A DNA stretch of 64,000 nucleotides from Acidobacteriota bacterium (lineage in GTDB: Bacteria > Acidobacteriota > Vicinamibacteria > Vicinamibacterales > JAKQTR01): positions 1 through 64,000 of the forward strand of contig JAPKZO010000036.1 in the NCBI GenBank assembly GCA_026393755.1, written 5' to 3'. Positions 24,779 to 34,962 of the stretch are shown one piece after another. The translations under genes and the position numbers were made by a program. The notes beneath the pieces are model-generated. The model saw only the letters and a program-made list of their open reading frames with translations. It had not been told where the DNA came from and did no database searches. Each line of letters starts with the position of its first letter. Positions within the stretch are counted from its first letter, which is position 1.

Positions 24779-26091
24779 GACCAGTCCGACTCCGCAATGA
24801 GGCGATCCAGAACGGCGAGGGCGTCGCCCAGTTCCGTTTCCGTGATGACGAGCGGCGGTGCGAGCACGATCAGGTTGCCGCGGATTGCGAACGACACACC
24901 CGCGGCCCGGCCCCGGCCGACGAGCGACTTGAGCGCCGGGTGAACCTCCGGCCACGGACGCAGCGGTTCCCGCGTGGCTCGATCTTTCACGAGCTCCAGC
25001 ACTGCAAAGAGGCCGTGACCTCCACGCACGTCGCCGATGACCGCGTGCCTGGTCTGCATCGCCCGAAGCGCCTCGAACATCCACGCCCCGAGGCTCCGGG
25101 ATCGCTCGATGAGTCCTTCTTCTTCGTACGCCTGGATTGCGGCGACACCGGCCGCACACGAAAGAGGATGGCCGCAGTAGGTGAGACCCGTCTCGAGCAT
25201 CTGGCGCTCGAGCTTCGCGGCCACCTCCGCCGAGAGCACGACGGCGGCAAGCGGGATGTGCGCGCCGGTCAGTCCTTTCGCGAGCGTCATCAGATCCGGC
25301 CGTCCCGCCTCGCCGTACCGCTGCCAGGCGAACCACTCACCGCAGCGGCCGAAGCCGCTCATCACTTCATCGGCGATGAGGTAGACGCCGCGCCGCCGTG
25401 TTTCCTCCCGGAGGGCCGGCCAGAACGTATCCGGCGCGACGATGCCATTGGTGCCGGCGTTGGGCTCCATCAGAACGGCGGATGCGCCCTCGTGCTCGTC
25501 AATTGTCCGTCCGACCGACGCCGCGGCCCTGGTTCCGCAGTCGGCTTCTGATGTGGAATTGAAAGGACAGCGGTAAGCGTATGGAGGCGGCACGTGGACG
25601 ACGCCGTACCGCGTCGGGTCCGTTTGAGCCACCGTGCGGCTGTCTCCGCTGAAGGCCATCGCCGCGTAGCTGGCGCCGTGGTAGCCGCGATCCCGGGTGA
25701 TGATGAGGCCGAGAGGATAGCCGGAGGCCAGTCGAGCGAACTTCACCGCGTGTTCGTTGGCGTCGGCGCCACCGAGTGTAAAGAACACCCGTCCGCCCTC
25801 GAATCCTGATTTCTCGAGCAGGCGCTCGGCCAGGCGCGCCCGCGGCTCAGCGCCCCACGCGGCCGACGTATAGCAGAGTGTTGCCGCCTGCGCCTGGATG
25901 GCCGCAACGACGCCTGGATGCTGATGCCCGAGATTCATGCACTCGGACAGGCTGCTCATGTCCACCAGGATGCGGCCGTCTTGATCCCAGAAACGCGCGC
26001 CGCGTCCGCCGACGATGGTGGGGGCGTCCCAGTCCGCCTGGACGCACCAGCTGTGCAGAACGCTGTGCCGCTCGGCCCTCAACGCGGACAT
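24775..26091 (-). CDS. Class III PLP-dependent aminotransferase
   Basis: 438 residues. Motifs: GRGARFWDQDGRILVDMSS, HQHPGVVAAIQAQAA, FFTLGGADANEHAVKFAR, the PLP Asp in YLIADEVMSGFGRCGEWFAW, and the Schiff-base Lys in MTLAKGLTGAHIPLAAVV. These enzymes use omega-amino acids, diamines, taurine or beta-alanine as donors. First gene of a four-gene unit: aminotransferase, dehydrogenase, CoA-transferase alpha and beta. The order implies amine to semialdehyde to acid to acyl-CoA. The start is 67 bp from the divergent permease. Confidence 0.88.
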   Translation of the reverse strand: MSALRAERHSVLHSWCVQADWDAPTIVGGRGARFWDQDGRILVDMSSLSECMNLGHQHPGVVAAIQAQAATLCYTSAAWGAEPRARLAERLLEKSGFEGGRVFFTLGGADANEHAVKFARLASGYPLGLIITRDRGYHGASYAAMAFSGDSRTVAQTDPTRYGVVHVPPPYAYRCPFNSTSEADCGTRAAASVGRTIDEHEGASAVLMEPNAGTNGIVAPDTFWPALREETRRRGVYLIADEVMSGFGRCGEWFAWQRYGEAGRPDLMTLAKGLTGAHIPLAAVVLSAEVAAKLERQMLETGLTYCGHPLSCAAGVAAIQAYEEEGLIERSRSLGAWMFEALRAMQTRHAVIGDVRGGHGLFAVLELVKDRATREPLRPWPEVHPALKSLVGRGRAAGVSFAIRGNLIVLAPPLVITETELGDALAVLDRLIAESDWS

Positions 26092-26158
26092 ATCCGTGTA
26101 AGATCCACCCGGGCCTCATCTCTTGTCAATGTTCGCGTCTGTTCTTCATGGAGATGTG

Positions 26159-27493
26159 ATGGTGGCGAAACCCCCTTCCGTCAGAAAACTGGGCCTCTGG
26201 ATGTCGATCGCCCTCGTGATGGGCAACATGATCGGCTCCGGCGTCTTCCTGCTGCCAGCCTCGCTTGCCCCCTACGGCTTGAACAGCGTCGTCGCCTGGT
26301 TTTTCACCGCCGCCGCTGGCATTGCCCTCGCGGTTGTCTTCTCCCGCTTGAGCCGGGCGTTTCCCAAAGGGGGCGGGCCGTATGCGTACACGCATGCGGC
26401 TTTCGGTCCGATGCCGGCGTTTCTTATTGCCTGGGGTTACTGGATCAGCGTGTGGGTGGGAAATGCGGCGATTGCCACGGGGAGCGTCAGCTATCTCGTG
26501 CCCTTCATCCCGCGCATTGCGTCGGACCCGCATGTCAGCGCGGCTGTCGTCCTGGTGTTTCTGTGGCTCCTGACAGCGGTGAACTGCATCGGGGTGCGCT
26601 CGGCGGGATGGGTGCAGGGCGTGACCACCGTGCTGAAGGTCATTCCGCTGCTGGCCATCTCCGCCGTCGGGCTCTTTGCCGTCAAGCTGAACAGCCTGAC
26701 GCTGAACGCCGCGGTTCCGTTCTCTGTCAGCGCTGTGACGGCGTCGGCCACGCTGACGCTGTGGGGAATGCTGGGTCTGGAGTCGGCCACCATCCCCGAC
26801 GGCAAGGTCGAGAACCCGGAGCGCACGATTCCGCGGGCGACCATGATTGGCACCGTGTTCACGGCCCTCGTCTACGTGGTGTCGTGCAGCACCGTCCTGA
26901 TTCTGCTTCCCACCAGCCAACTCGCGTCCTCCAACGCTCCCTTCGCCGACGTGGCCCGGATGTTCTGGGGTCAGGCCGGTGCCACAGTTATCGCGCTGGC
27001 GGCCGCAGTCAGCGGCTTTGGCGCCCTGGCCGGGTGGATTCTGCTGCAGGGCGAAGTGCCGCACGTGATGGCCAAGGACGGTGTCTTCCCGAAGGTCTTT
27101 GCCAGGGCCTCGCGCAGGAACACGCCCGTATTTGCGCTCGTCTTCGGCAGCGTGCTCGTCACCATCCTCGTGCTGCTGAACGCCAACGAGACGACGGTGA
27201 AGGTGTTCACCTTCATGGTGCTGCTTTCGACAACGGCGTGCCTCGTGATGTATCTGGTCTGCTGCCTGGCGCTCCTTCGCCTCCAGTGGCTGGGCCGTCT
27301 TGGAGAGGCCAGGCGCGGCACCGCGGGGTTGGCCGCCGTCGGCCTGTTTGCCGGGCTCTATTCGTTGTGGGCCATTGTCGGCGCCGGCCGCGAAGCCTCG
27401 CTGTGGGGCCTGGTGCTGTTCGCCCTGGGCGGACCGGTGTACTGGCTGATGCGCCGACGATCGGGGAGCGCGCAACGGTCGCAACAAGTCTGA
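26159..27493 (+). CDS. APC-family amino acid/polyamine permease
   Basis: 444 residues from the ATG at 26159 (GGAGA just upstream); TTG 26123 or ATG 26129 are weaker. About twelve membrane helices. Helix 1 carries the APC motif GNMIGSGVFLLPASL; then AFPKGGGPYAYTHAAFG, GYWISVWVGNAAIATGSVSY and WGMLGLESATIPDGKVENPE follow. Closest in pattern to AdiC/PotE-type basic amino acid or agmatine/putrescine exchangers. It is divergent from the aminotransferase operon and probably imports its substrate. Confidence 0.88.
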   Translation: MVAKPPSVRKLGLWMSIALVMGNMIGSGVFLLPASLAPYGLNSVVAWFFTAAAGIALAVVFSRLSRAFPKGGGPYAYTHAAFGPMPAFLIAWGYWISVWVGNAAIATGSVSYLVPFIPRIASDPHVSAAVVLVFLWLLTAVNCIGVRSAGWVQGVTTVLKVIPLLAISAVGLFAVKLNSLTLNAAVPFSVSAVTASATLTLWGMLGLESATIPDGKVENPERTIPRATMIGTVFTALVYVVSCSTVLILLPTSQLASSNAPFADVARMFWGQAGATVIALAAAVSGFGALAGWILLQGEVPHVMAKDGVFPKVFARASRRNTPVFALVFGSVLVTILVLLNANETTVKVFTFMVLLSTTACLVMYLVCCLALLRLQWLGRLGEARRGTAGLAAVGLFAGLYSLWAIVGAGREASLWGLVLFALGGPVYWLMRRRSGSAQRSQQV

Positions 27494-27517
27494 AGCGCCG
27501 GGACGGCCGCATCAACG

Positions 27518-29896
27518 TCAACCTGCTTCCTGCGTGATGTCCCACTTCCAGTTCCGAATCTCCGGCAGATCCTCGCCGTATGTGTTGATGTGTGCCTTGT
27601 GCTCGACTAGCTTGTCCTTGAGTTGCTGCTTCAGACAGAGCCCCCGGTTACCGGTCTGCGGCAGGCGGTCGATGGTATCCATCACAAGGTGGAAGCGGTC
27701 CAGATCGTTCAACACCGTCATGTCGAAGGCGGTGGTGATCGTTCCTTCTTCCTTGTAGCCGCGGACGTGGATGTTGTCGTGGTTGGTGCGGCGGTAGGTC
27801 AGCCGGTGGATCAGCGACGGGTAGGCATGGAAGGCGAAGATGACCGGCTTGTCCCTCGTGAAGATCTCGTCAAAATCCCTGTCGCTCAATCCGTGCGGGT
27901 GCTCTGTTTGCGGCTGCAGCTTCATGAGGTCGACGACGTTGACCACCCGGATTCTCACATCGGGCAGATGCTGCCTCAGGATGGAGACTGCCGCGAGCGT
28001 CTCCAGCGTCGGCACGTCGCCACAACAGGCCATCACCACGTCGGGCGCCACGCCCTGGTCGTTGCCGGCCCACGGCCAGACGCCGATGCCTGCGGTGCAG
28101 TGCGCGACGGCGGCGTCCATTGCCAGCCACTGCGGCGCCGGGTGTTTGCCCGCGATGACGACGTTGACGTAGTGGCGGCTGCGCAGGCAATGATCCATCA
28201 CCGACAGCAGGCAATTCGCGTCCGGCGGCAGATACACGCGCACGATTTCGGCCTTCTTGTTCATGACCACGTCGATGAAGCCGGGATCCTGATGTGTGAA
28301 GCCGTTGTGATCCTGGCGCCAGACATGCGAGGCCAGCAGGTAGTTGAGCGAGGCGATCTTCGGTCGCCACGGCAGGCGCGACGTCACCTTGAGCCACTTG
28401 GCGTGCTGATTAAACATCGAGTCGACGATATGGATGAACGCCTCGTAGCAGTTGAAGAGCCCGTGCCGCCCGGTGAGGAGGTAGCCCTCGAGCCAGCCCT
28501 CGCATTGGTGCTCGCTGAGCATTTCCATCACGCGCCCGGTGGGAGCAAGGAACTCGTCGTTCGGCACCATCGCGGCGCCCCATTGGCGGTTGGTGACTTC
28601 AAAGAGGGCTTCGAGGCCGTTGGAGAGCGTCTCGTCAGGGCCAAAGACCCGGAAGTTCCGCTGTTCACTGTTCAGCTTCGCCACGTCGCGCAGGAACCGG
28701 CCGAGCACATGCGTGTCGCCGATGCCGCGCACTCCCGGCGAGAGCACGTCGACTGCGTAGTCGCGAAAGTCCGGCATCCGCAGATCACGGAGCAGCCTGC
28801 CGCCGTTGGCGTGCGGATTCGCGCCCATGCGTCGATCGCGTGTGGGCGCAAGTTCCGCCAGTTCCGGCTTCAGGCGGCCCTGCTCATCGAAGAGCTCCTG
28901 CGGCCGGTAGCCCCTCAGCCAGTCTTCCAACTGCTTGAGGTGCTCGGGATGCGTGGCCGGATCGGAGAGCGGCACCTGATGTGATCGGAAGGTGCCTTCA
29001 ACCTTCAGGCCATCGACCATCTTCGGTCCCGTCCAGCCCTTCGGTGAGTCAAGAACGATCATCGGCCAGCGCGGACGCGTGATGTTGCCGCGGACGCGGG
29101 CGTCCTGCTGGATCTGTATGATCTGCTCCACCGCCGTATCGAGCGTCGTGGCCATGGCCTCATGCATCCGCGCCGGATCGTGGCCCTCGACAAACAGCGG
29201 CGTCCATCCGTAGCCGAGAAGCAACTGTTTCAGTTCCTCGCGGGTGATGCGGGCGAGGAGGGTCGGGTTGGAAATCTTGTAGCCGTTGAGATGCAGGATC
29301 GGCAGCACCGCGCCGTCGGTGGCCGGATTGAGAAACTTGTTCGAATGCCACGCCGTGGCGAGCGGTCCGGTTTCCGCCTCGCCATCGCCGACGACGCAGG
29401 CGACGACGAGATCGGGATTGTCGAACACCGCCCCAAACGCATGGCTGAGCGAATAGCCGAGCTCACCACCCTCATGGATCGAGCCCGGGCACTCCGGCGA
29501 AGCGTGGCTGGGGATGCCTCCGGGAAATGAGAACTGAACGAACAGCTTCCGCAGCCCCGCCTCGTCCTGGCTGATGCCGGGGTAGATCTCGCTGTACGTG
29601 CCCTCGAGGTACGTGTTGCTCACAACCGCCGGGCCTCCGTGCCCGGGGCCGGAGACGTAGATCATGTTGAGGTTGTACTTCTTGATGACCCGGTTCAAGT
29701 GCACATAAATGAAGTTCTGCCCCGGGGTCGTGCCCCAGTGTCCCAGCAGCATGTGCTTGACATCCGCAAGCGTGAGCGGTCGCTTCAGCAGCGGATTGTC
29801 GCACAGGTACATCTGGCCGACCGACAGATAGTTGGCGGCGCGCCAGTAGGCATCCATCCGATAGAGCAGTTCCGGCGCGAGTGTGCGGGTGGTCAC
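27518..29896 (-). CDS. xfp: Xylulose-5-phosphate/fructose-6-phosphate phosphoketolase
   Basis: 792 residues, full family length. Motifs: [74 protein letters not shown], the thiamine diphosphate/Mg site [20 protein letters not shown] and [11 protein letters not shown]. It cleaves xylulose 5-P (or fructose 6-P) with phosphate to acetyl phosphate plus glyceraldehyde 3-P (or erythrose 4-P). It lies three bases after acetate kinase, so the acetyl phosphate made is converted to acetate with ATP gain. Confidence 0.95.
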   Translation of the reverse strand: MTTRTLAPELLYRMDAYWRAANYLSVGQMYLCDNPLLKRPLTLADVKHMLLGHWGTTPGQNFIYVHLNRVIKKYNLNMIYVSGPGHGGPAVVSNTYLEGTYSEIYPGISQDEAGLRKLFVQFSFPGGIPSHASPECPGSIHEGGELGYSLSHAFGAVFDNPDLVVACVVGDGEAETGPLATAWHSNKFLNPATDGAVLPILHLNGYKISNPTLLARITREELKQLLLGYGWTPLFVEGHDPARMHEAMATTLDTAVEQIIQIQQDARVRGNITRPRWPMIVLDSPKGWTGPKMVDGLKVEGTFRSHQVPLSDPATHPEHLKQLEDWLRGYRPQELFDEQGRLKPELAELAPTRDRRMGANPHANGGRLLRDLRMPDFRDYAVDVLSPGVRGIGDTHVLGRFLRDVAKLNSEQRNFRVFGPDETLSNGLEALFEVTNRQWGAAMVPNDEFLAPTGRVMEMLSEHQCEGWLEGYLLTGRHGLFNCYEAFIHIVDSMFNQHAKWLKVTSRLPWRPKIASLNYLLASHVWRQDHNGFTHQDPGFIDVVMNKKAEIVRVYLPPDANCLLSVMDHCLRSRHYVNVVIAGKHPAPQWLAMDAAVAHCTAGIGVWPWAGNDQGVAPDVVMACCGDVPTLETLAAVSILRQHLPDVRIRVVNVVDLMKLQPQTEHPHGLSDRDFDEIFTRDKPVIFAFHAYPSLIHRLTYRRTNHDNIHVRGYKEEGTITTAFDMTVLNDLDRFHLVMDTIDRLPQTGNRGLCLKQQLKDKLVEHKAHINTYGEDLPEIRNWKWDITQEAG

Positions 29897-29899
29897 GGC

Positions 29900-31102
29900 T
29901 TACCTCTTCCGTGTGGAGCCCAGCTTGAGGACGCGGGTGACGGACTTCGCAATCATCAGTTCCTCGTCGGTGCGGATGACGCGCACGGTGACGCGACCGG
30001 CGTCCCGTGAAATCAGCGGCGCATTCTCCGCATTGCGCTTCCGGTGCAGTTCGATGCCAAGAAAGCCGAGTCCGTCGCAGATCCGCTCCCGGATGGGCGG
30101 TGCGTGCTCGCCGATGCCTCCCGCGAAAACGAGCGTGTCCAATCCGCCGAGCGCCGCGGCGAAGGAACCGATCCACTTCTTCGCCTGATAACAGAAGAGC
30201 GCCACGGCGTCCGCCGCCCGCGCGTCGACGGCTTCGTCGGCGAGCAGGTCGCGCAGGTCGGAACTCGTCCCCGATACTCCGAGCAGACCGGATTCGTGGT
30301 TCACCATCTGCTGAAAGCGCCCCGCGGTCATGTGGTCGGCGTGTGCGAGGTAGTACAACAGGCCTGGATCGAGGTCTCCCGTGCGTGTGCTCATCACCAG
30401 TCCGGCCGTGGGCGTAAAGCCCATGCTGGTCTCGATGCTCTTGCCGTGGCGCACGGCGGCGAGGCTGGCGCCATTGCCGAGATGCGCGAGGATCACGCGG
30501 CCCTTCGTGGCCGCGGGATCAAGGCGGCCGAGTTCTTCCATCAAGTACGCGTAGGACAGGCCGTGGAAGCCGTAACGCTCGACGCCCCTGGCCTGGTAGC
30601 GCCGCGGGATTGGCAGCAACCTGGCGACCCGCGGCATCGAGCGGTGAAACGCCGTATCGAAGCATGCCACCTGGGGCAGCGTCGGATACCGCCGCAGGCA
30701 CGCTTCGATCATCGCGATCTCGCGTGGCAGATGTTCCGGGGCATAGGGCGAGATCCGGCGCAGTTCCGCGAGCAATCTCGGCGTGACCCGCTCCGGTTCG
30801 GCGTGCTTCATGCCGTGCACCACGCGGTGTCCCGCAGCATTGACCGACGCGAAGATCGGCTGGGCCTCAAGCCAATCGAACAGGAAACCCACCGCAGTGC
30901 GGTGGTCGGCGGCGGCAAGGCGGCGGGGAACCGGCGGTGTCCCCGTCGCATTGTTGACGATGAGGTTCGTGCCGCTCAATCCGATGCGATCGATCTTCCC
31001 ATCAAGCAGCCGCCGCGGTGTGTCGCCTGCTTCGTACACCGCGAACCGAATGGTCGACGAGCCGCCGTTGATCGTCAGGACGCAGGGCAACGCCACGTGC
31101 AT
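29900..31102 (-). CDS. ackA: Acetate kinase
   Basis: 400 residues from the ATG at 31102 (MHVALPCVLTINGGSSTIRF). Family motifs: NGGSST at the N-terminus, VERYGFHGLSYAYL, ILAHLGNGASLAAVRHGKSI, STRTGDLDPG and VFAGGIGEHAPPIRERI. It makes ATP and acetate from acetyl phosphate. First gene of the ackA-xfp pair, and possibly cotranscribed with the Met-rich peptide gene, which ends 42 bp upstream on the same strand. Confidence 0.93.
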   Translation of the reverse strand: MHVALPCVLTINGGSSTIRFAVYEAGDTPRRLLDGKIDRIGLSGTNLIVNNATGTPPVPRRLAAADHRTAVGFLFDWLEAQPIFASVNAAGHRVVHGMKHAEPERVTPRLLAELRRISPYAPEHLPREIAMIEACLRRYPTLPQVACFDTAFHRSMPRVARLLPIPRRYQARGVERYGFHGLSYAYLMEELGRLDPAATKGRVILAHLGNGASLAAVRHGKSIETSMGFTPTAGLVMSTRTGDLDPGLLYYLAHADHMTAGRFQQMVNHESGLLGVSGTSSDLRDLLADEAVDARAADAVALFCYQAKKWIGSFAAALGGLDTLVFAGGIGEHAPPIRERICDGLGFLGIELHRKRNAENAPLISRDAGRVTVRVIRTDEELMIAKSVTRVLKLGSTRKR

Positions 31103-31144
31103 GGGGTCAGGCCCACGAGGAATCATCGCCTGAGGCCGAGGCAC

Positions 31145-31237
31145 CTAGTGCTTCATGCCGCCCATCTGTTTCATCATGGGGCACATCGCCATGGAGTCCT
31201 TGCCGGCCTGCATATGCTCCATCATGTTGAATGTCAT
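31145..31237 (-). CDS. 30-residue Met/His/Cys-rich peptide, putative copper-binding
   Basis: ATG at 31237 with a perfect AAGGAG eight bases upstream on the minus strand. The product starts MTFNMMEHMQAGKDSMAMCP and ends MMKQMGGMKH. Nine of 30 residues are Met, with two His and one Cys, an extreme metal-ligand composition. It is divergent from a copper-type P1B ATPase and upstream of ackA-xfp. Operator S2 lies 48 bp upstream. I know no named family for it; a copper-binding or chaperone role is inferred from composition and neighbours. Confidence 0.65.
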   Translation of the reverse strand: MTFNMMEHMQAGKDSMAMCPMMKQMGGMKH

Positions 31238-31284
31238 CGGTATTCTCCTTCGATGGATCATCGGTCCAATCACGGTGGCGGGCG

Positions 31285-31300
31285 TGTTCAATACCGCACA
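31285..31300. promoter_or_regulatory. Inverted-repeat operator S2
   Basis: TGTTCAATACCGCACA. The left half is exact; the right half is GCACA instead of GAACA. It is 48 bp upstream of the Met-rich peptide start and 188 bp upstream of the P1B ATPase start. Its context (GGGCG before, GCCT after) resembles site S5. Confidence 0.55.
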
Positions 31301-31487
31301 GCCTCACAGAAGCTCCCGGACGCAGAACGCACGCTCCGGTGCCGAATGGTCTGCGGTGCTTCTGCGGCTTCTGCTCACACTCACAGGACGAGTCACCTCG
31401 AAGGAGGCCACATCCGGTGAAGTTCTTGCAATTGCACCGTGAACTGGGACCAGATTGGCGTGTAAGCTCTTCTTGAGGGCCACACGG

Positions 31488-33830
31488 ATGAACACCGCTC
31501 ACGCTCGCGCGACGACCACAGAAACGATTCTCAAGGACCCCGTCTGCGGCATGACGGTCTCGCCGGACTCGCCGCACCGTATCGATCATCACGGACGCAC
31601 CTTTGTTTTCTGCTGCCGGGGCTGTCTCGCCAAGTTCACGGCGAATCCGGATCAGTACGTGGATGTCACGACGACGAAGCCGGCCGAGCCTCTCGCGAGC
31701 CGCCGTGGCGCTGGGGAATACACCTGCCCGATGCATCCGGAGATCGTCAAAGACGCGCCCGGGCCTTGCCCGATTTGCGGCATGGCGCTCGAACCGCGAA
31801 CGCCGTCTGGCAGCGCCGAGGAAGAGGGCGGGGAACTGGTTGACATGACCCGTCGCTTCCGGGTGAGCGTCTTCCTGACCCTGCCGCTGCTGGTTGCGGC
31901 GATGGGCGAGCACATTCCCGGGCAACCTCTGGAGCACCTGGTCTCGCCACGGATGCTCAGTTGGCTGGAACTGCTGCTTGCAACACCGGTGGTGTTCTGG
32001 GGCGGCTGGCCGTTCTTTGTTCGCGCCTGGCAATCGCTGGTGACCAGGCACTTGAACATGTTCACCCTGATTGGGCTGGGTGTGGGCGTGGCGTACGGGT
32101 ACAGCCTTGTCGCGACGCTGCTGCCGTCGATCTTCCCGGCGGCCGTCCGCGCTGCCGACGGAACCGTTGCTGTCTACTTCGAGGCTGCAGCGGTCATCGT
32201 CTCTCTGGTGTTGCTCGGCCAGGTTCTCGAGCTCAGGGCCCGCCATCAGACAGGCGCCGCCATCCGCGCCCTGCTCGGCCTCGCGCCGAAGACGGCCCGC
32301 CGCCTGAAAGATGACGGCAGCGAAGTCGACGTGCCACTGGCAGAGGTCACCGTTGGCGATCGGCTGCGCGTACGTCCTGGCGAGAAGGTTCCGGTCGATG
32401 GGGTCGTGTTGACAGGCATCAGTTCGGTGGACGAGTCCATGGTGACGGGCGAGCCAATCCCGGTCGAAAAGCGGGAGGGAGATTCTCTGATAGGGGGAAC
32501 GATCAACAGCACGGGCGCGCTCGTCATGCGGGCCGACAAGGTGGGAAGCGAAACGCTGCTGGCTCGCATCGTTCAAATGGTCGCCGACGCTCAGCGGAGC
32601 CGCGCGCCGATCCAGAGGCTTGCCGATGTGGTGGCCGGCTATTTCGTTCCGGTCGTCGTGCTGTCAGCGATCGTCACATTTGCGGCCTGGGCCGTGGTCG
32701 GACCGGACCCGCGCCTCGCGCATGCGCTCATCGCCGCGGTGGCCGTCCTGATCATCGCGTGCCCGTGCGCGCTCGGATTGGCGACCCCCATGTCGATCAT
32801 GGTGGCGACCGGCAAGGGCGCCACAACCGGCGTGCTGTTCAGGAATGCAGAAGCCATCGAGGTCATGAGGAAGGTCGACACGCTGGTCGTGGACAAGACC
32901 GGAACGTTGACCGAAGGGAAACCCAAGCTGGTCACGGTTGAGTCGGTGGACGGCTCGGACTCATCTCTCCTGCTCACGGCGGCGGCGTCGCTCGAGCGCG
33001 GGAGCGAACACCCTCTGGCTGCGGCCATCGTTGCCGGCGCCGAGACCCGCCATCTCCAACTCGTCGACGCCGATCATTTTGAATCGCGCACCGGCAAAGG
33101 CGTTTCAGGCCGGGTTGGTGGACAGGATGTCGCCCTGGGCAATCTGGCGCTGTTGAGCGACATGAAACTCGAACCGGGCGCCCTCGGGCCTCGCGCCGAA
33201 GGTCTCCGGGCTGACGGCCAGACGATCATGTTCGTCGTGATGAGCGGCAGGGTCGCCGGGCTGGTGGGAGTCGCCGATCCCATCAAGGAGACGACGCCAG
33301 GGGCCATTCGCCAACTGCAGGCCGAGGGCCTTCGCATCGCGATGCTGACAGGGGACAGCCGCACGACAGCCGAGGCCGTGGCTCGCGCACTCGGCATCGA
33401 CGAAGTGGTGCCGGAGGTGCTTCCGGATCAGAAGGCCGAAGCGATCAAGCGGTTTCAGCGCGAGGGGCGCATTGTCGCGATGGCCGGCGACGGCATCAAC
33501 GATGCACCGGCCCTGGCCCAGGCCGACGTCGGCATCGCCATGGGAACCGGTACCGACGTCGCGATGGAGAGCGCGGGCGTCACGCTCGTCAGGGGCGACC
33601 TCGGCGGCATTATTCGCGCGAGGCGGCTCAGCCGGGCGACCATGCGGAACATCAAGCAGAATCTCTTCTTCGCGTTCGTCTACAACGCGATCGGGGTTCC
33701 GGTCGCGGCCGGCGTCCTCTATCCGTTCTTCGGCGTCCTGCTGAGTCCTATTATCGCCGCCGCGGCCATGAGCTTCAGTTCGGTGTCGGTCGTCGCCAAC
33801 GCGTTGAGGCTCCGGCGCGTCCGACTGTAA
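31488..33830 (+). CDS. Copper-type P1B ATPase with YHS and metal-binding N-terminus
   Basis: 780 residues from the ATG at 31488. An N-terminal YHS domain ([10 protein letters not shown]...[10 protein letters not shown]) is followed by a heavy-metal-binding segment ([20 protein letters not shown]), then P1B membrane helices. Core motifs: [17 protein letters not shown], the transmembrane metal site [20 protein letters not shown], phosphorylation Asp in [12 protein letters not shown], an SEHPLA histidine and [20 protein letters not shown]. The CPC with late transmembrane asparagine and serine signatures ([24 protein letters not shown]) supports Cu(I) export. It probably exports copper from the cytosol and is paired with the divergent Met-rich peptide. 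Confidence 0.92.
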   Translation: MNTAHARATTTETILKDPVCGMTVSPDSPHRIDHHGRTFVFCCRGCLAKFTANPDQYVDVTTTKPAEPLASRRGAGEYTCPMHPEIVKDAPGPCPICGMALEPRTPSGSAEEEGGELVDMTRRFRVSVFLTLPLLVAAMGEHIPGQPLEHLVSPRMLSWLELLLATPVVFWGGWPFFVRAWQSLVTRHLNMFTLIGLGVGVAYGYSLVATLLPSIFPAAVRAADGTVAVYFEAAAVIVSLVLLGQVLELRARHQTGAAIRALLGLAPKTARRLKDDGSEVDVPLAEVTVGDRLRVRPGEKVPVDGVVLTGISSVDESMVTGEPIPVEKREGDSLIGGTINSTGALVMRADKVGSETLLARIVQMVADAQRSRAPIQRLADVVAGYFVPVVVLSAIVTFAAWAVVGPDPRLAHALIAAVAVLIIACPCALGLATPMSIMVATGKGATTGVLFRNAEAIEVMRKVDTLVVDKTGTLTEGKPKLVTVESVDGSDSSLLLTAAASLERGSEHPLAAAIVAGAETRHLQLVDADHFESRTGKGVSGRVGGQDVALGNLALLSDMKLEPGALGPRAEGLRADGQTIMFVVMSGRVAGLVGVADPIKETTPGAIRQLQAEGLRIAMLTGDSRTTAEAVARALGIDEVVPEVLPDQKAEAIKRFQREGRIVAMAGDGINDAPALAQADVGIAMGTGTDVAMESAGVTLVRGDLGGIIRARRLSRATMRNIKQNLFFAFVYNAIGVPVAAGVLYPFFGVLLSPIIAAAAMSFSSVSVVANALRLRRVRL

Positions 33831-34155
33831 CGGTCTGGGCTCCCTCGGTCTGGATCTGTTGGTCGGGATGCCGTCATTTTACGGCTTCAGACGATATCCG
33901 GGTTATCTGGCAGGTGTCCTCGTTCCGGTGCGCCAGGGGCGGCCAGCTCGAGAAGGACGAACGGGGTGGACGCGGCTGGCCGGGGGAATTGCCCTCCCCC
34001 CCCGTCATGCTAAAATACCCCTCGGTGATTTGGACGGTTTGAACAGATCGGTTCCTCGGTGAGGCTGCGTGGGCTTATTCAGGGCGGTTCTGGCAAGAAA
34101 CAGCGCCGGGCGTTCTGGGAAATGGGGACGAAGGGCTGAGTGCCGGGAGCGTTAG
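33831..34155. other. Intergenic region before the second Crp/Fnr gene
   Basis: A small open frame at 33859-34062 has no supporting features. A GGGGG...CCCCC hairpin lies at about 33983-34005. A -10-like TAAAAT is at 34012-34017, and an isolated half-site TTTGAACAG is at 34038-34046. The half-site could reflect weak autoregulation by the Crp/Fnr protein. Confidence 0.45.
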
Positions 34156-34830
34156 ATGGTCAAGCATCAAACTCGCGTCAATCCGCCGAAGCAACGACCA
34201 TTCGACATCCGTGCGTTCCTCGAGTCGGGAGGCGTCGCCGGGAAGGTCGTCACTCGTCAGAGCGGCGACGTGGTCTACTCGCAGGGCGAACCCTGCGACA
34301 GCGTCTTCTATATTCAGAAAGGCACGGTGAAGCTCGGGGTCCTCTCCCACGAAGGCAAGGAAGCCATTGTGGCGATGGCGGGGCCGGCGGATTTCTTTGG
34401 TGAAGGGGCCCTGGCGGGACAGGTCCTCCGGATGGCGACCGCGACTGCCACAAGTGTGAGTTCGCTCCTCGTCGTCGAGAAGCAGAAGATGCTCCGGCTG
34501 CTTCACGACCAGCACGAGCTCTCGGATCGGTTCCTGGCCTATGTCCTGTCGCGCAACATTCGCGTCGAGGCCGATCTTGTGGATCAACTGTTCAATTCCA
34601 GCGAGCGACGGCTGGCCCGGACGCTGCTCCTGCTCGCCCGCTATGGCAAGCAGGACGCCCCGCATCGGGTATTGCCCAAGATCTCGCAGGAGATGCTCGC
34701 GGAAATGGTCGGCACGACCCGCTCGCGCGTGAACTTCTTCATGAACAAGTTCAGGAAGCTCGGTTTCATCGAATACAACGGCGGACTCAAGGTCAACGAC
34801 TCCCTGCTGAGCATCGTGCTGCACGACTGA
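34156..34830 (+). CDS. Crp/Fnr-family regulator, paralog 2
   Basis: 224 residues. Beta-roll effector domain (~30-120: RQSGDVVYSQGEPCDSVFYI, KGTVKLGVLSHEGKEAIVAM, DFFGEGALAGQ), dimer helix (RVEADLVDQLFNSSERRLAR) and C-terminal HTH with recognition helix TTRSRVNFFMNKFRKLGFI. Like paralog 1 it lacks an FNR-type cysteine cluster. The two share nearly the same recognition helix and so should bind the same operator. It follows the copper ATPase but is separated by 325 bp, so it has its own promoter. Confidence 0.9.
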   Translation: MVKHQTRVNPPKQRPFDIRAFLESGGVAGKVVTRQSGDVVYSQGEPCDSVFYIQKGTVKLGVLSHEGKEAIVAMAGPADFFGEGALAGQVLRMATATATSVSSLLVVEKQKMLRLLHDQHELSDRFLAYVLSRNIRVEADLVDQLFNSSERRLARTLLLLARYGKQDAPHRVLPKISQEMLAEMVGTTRSRVNFFMNKFRKLGFIEYNGGLKVNDSLLSIVLHD

Positions 34831-34962
34831 CGCGACGCGACTTTTCGGCGGGGTCCCCGACGCTTCTGCCGTGGTGGGGCCCCGGGTCCATCCCGGTCAT
34901 TCCCGCGCCCGCAATGACCCTCATCGCGCGCGACCGCCATGGTTGCGTGGGAGGAGATCGCC

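Noticed and set aside
27623-28984. 453-codon plus-strand frame opposite phosphoketolase
   Set aside because: Antisense shadow; phosphoketolase motifs are unambiguous.
30044-31420. 458-codon plus-strand frame over acetate kinase
   Set aside because: Shadow; it also runs across the Met-rich peptide and its promoter.
31107-32576. 489-codon minus-strand frame over the copper ATPase
   Set aside because: Shadow of the P1B ATPase; no family features.
34038-34046. Full operator upstream of the second Crp/Fnr gene
   Set aside because: Only the right half (GAACA) is present; the left position reads TTGGA. Kept only as a half-site note.
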